A stretch of DNA of 14,683 nucleotides from Roseiarcus sp031367195 (GTDB lineage: Bacteria; Pseudomonadota; Alphaproteobacteria; Rhizobiales; Beijerinckiaceae), in contig JANLPL010000237.1 of the NCBI GenBank assembly GCA_031367195.1, positions 1-14,683 on the forward strand. Direction: 5' to 3'. The stretch's first letter is position 1, and every line of letters begins with the position of its first letter. A program made the translations under genes and the position numbers. Shown in pieces: positions 13,991 through 14,683 of the stretch. The notes beneath the pieces were generated by a model. It had not been told where the DNA came from. It worked only from the letters and a program-made list of their open reading frames with translations, and ran no database searches.

Positions 13991-14683
13991 CGCTCGGTCC
14001 TCGCCAACGGCGTCAACGGCAGCATCGTCGCCAGCAGGGCGAGGAGATAGGGCAGCGCGCTGCGGTAGGTCGCGAGCCCGGGAACGCCCGTCAGCATCGC
14101 CTCGGCGAGACCGCAAACCAGGCCGCCAAGCAGCGCTCCGGGTAGCGACGTCAAGCCGCCAAGGATCGCGGCCGCGAGCGCGGGGATGATGAGGAAGGTC
14201 AGCGGGATGGGGCTCATCACCACGAGCACCGACAGCAGCAGGCCGACCGCGCCGGCGAAGACGCCCGAGAGAAACCATGCCGCGCCGTCGGTCGCGACAA
14301 CCGGCACGCCAATGACGACGCTGATCGCGCGGCTCGCCGCGAGCGAACGCATCGCCAGGCCCAACCGGGTTCGATTGAGCAGCAATCCCATCGATCCCGC
14401 CGCGATGACGGCGAAGGCCAGCGCGGCGAGGCGCGTGTAGGAGATGCGAAGTCCGAAAGGCGCCAGCGCCATCGAGTCCGTGGGCAGCGTAAGGCGGCGC
14501 GGCAGTCCCGGGCCCCAGATCGCGGAGACAATGCCGAGCAGGAACAACGCCAGACCGAGCGTCGCGATCGAGCGCACGACGGGATCGCGGTCCACCAGCC
14601 GCGCGGAAACGAGACGCCCGTAGAGCAATAAGCCGACGCTCGACGCCGCTATCCCTAAGCCCCATGCAAGCGGCGCGGGCACG
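13987..14683 (-). CDS. livH: Branched-chain-amino-acid-type ABC transporter permease LivH, partial at 5' end
   Basis: The 232 residues present (open to the window edge) are the middle and C-terminal part of a LivH-type permease, which is normally about 290 residues. The reading frame stays open to the last base, and the first available start would be an internal GTG. So about 60 N-terminal residues, the start codon and the promoter lie outside. Typical LivH blocks are SIATLGLALFLLG, RTRLGLAMRSLAASRAISVVIGV (the ATPase-contact loop) and IPALAAAILGGLTSLPGALLGG. A periplasmic binding protein gene would be expected further upstream, out of view. Confidence 0.93.
   Translation of the reverse strand, partial: VPAPLAWGLGIAASSVGLLLYGRLVSARLVDRDPVVRSIATLGLALFLLGIVSAIWGPGLPRRLTLPTDSMALAPFGLRISYTRLAALAFAVIAAGSMGLLLNRTRLGLAMRSLAASRAISVVIGVPVVATDGAAWFLSGVFAGAVGLLLSVLVVMSPIPLTFLIIPALAAAILGGLTSLPGALLGGLVCGLAEAMLTGVPGLATYRSALPYLLALLATMLPLTPLARTER

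Noticed and set aside
13991..14665. LivM read as a 568-residue protein starting at 14665
   Set aside because: The upstream part is arginine-rich out-of-frame livH. The ATG at 13990 overlaps the livH stop and matches the family's N-terminus.

Overview
The window is GC-rich DNA with tightly packed genes, frequent 4-nt start/stop overlaps and some GTG/TTG starts. This suggests an alphaproteobacterium, probably a Hyphomicrobiales (rhizobial or Beijerinckia/Methylocystis-like) relative. That placement is inferred from gene content and composition only. I see no rRNA, tRNA or CRISPR.

Layout. (1) 1-671: the left edge cuts through an IS630-family insertion sequence on the minus strand. Its transposase is split into two frames joined by an A8 slippery run. 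(2) 822-6927, minus strand: a compact seven-gene catabolic operon. In transcription order it encodes a C-C-bond alpha/beta hydrolase, a VOC-fold extradiol ring-cleavage dioxygenase, a Rieske ferredoxin-like protein, a group A FAD monooxygenase, an MFS transporter, a cupin and a short-chain dehydrogenase. (3) 6928-7094: the divergent control region, with an ATC-N9-GAT / T-N11-A dyad. (4) 7095-8000, plus strand: a NodD/NahR-type LysR regulator. (5) 8121-8792, plus strand: a truncated SMP-30/gluconolactonase gene. (6) 8806-14683, minus strand: a second transcription unit made of livH (cut by the window edge), livM, livG, livF, a TetR regulator, a DenD-like dehydrogenase and an FAH-family hydrolase.

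How it fits together. The first operon holds a complete logic for opening an aromatic ring: hydroxylation by the FAD monooxygenase, extradiol cleavage, then C-C hydrolysis. The MFS carrier would move the substrate, and the cupin and SDR would process later products. The FAH-family hydrolase, the DenD-like dehydrogenase and the originally present lactonase would handle ring-fission products. The branched-chain-amino-acid-type ABC transporter would supply substrate. The combination of a NodD-like LysR regulator, FAD monooxygenase, extradiol dioxygenase, Rieske protein and hydrolase resembles, from memory, the naringenin-degrading fde locus of Herbaspirillum seropedicae. The best single hypothesis is therefore a plant-flavonoid or related polyphenol degradation island, sensed through a nod-box-like operator. 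The substrate cannot be proven from sequence alone.

Signs of remodelling are the IS630 element at the distal end of the operon and the broken lactonase gene between the two units.
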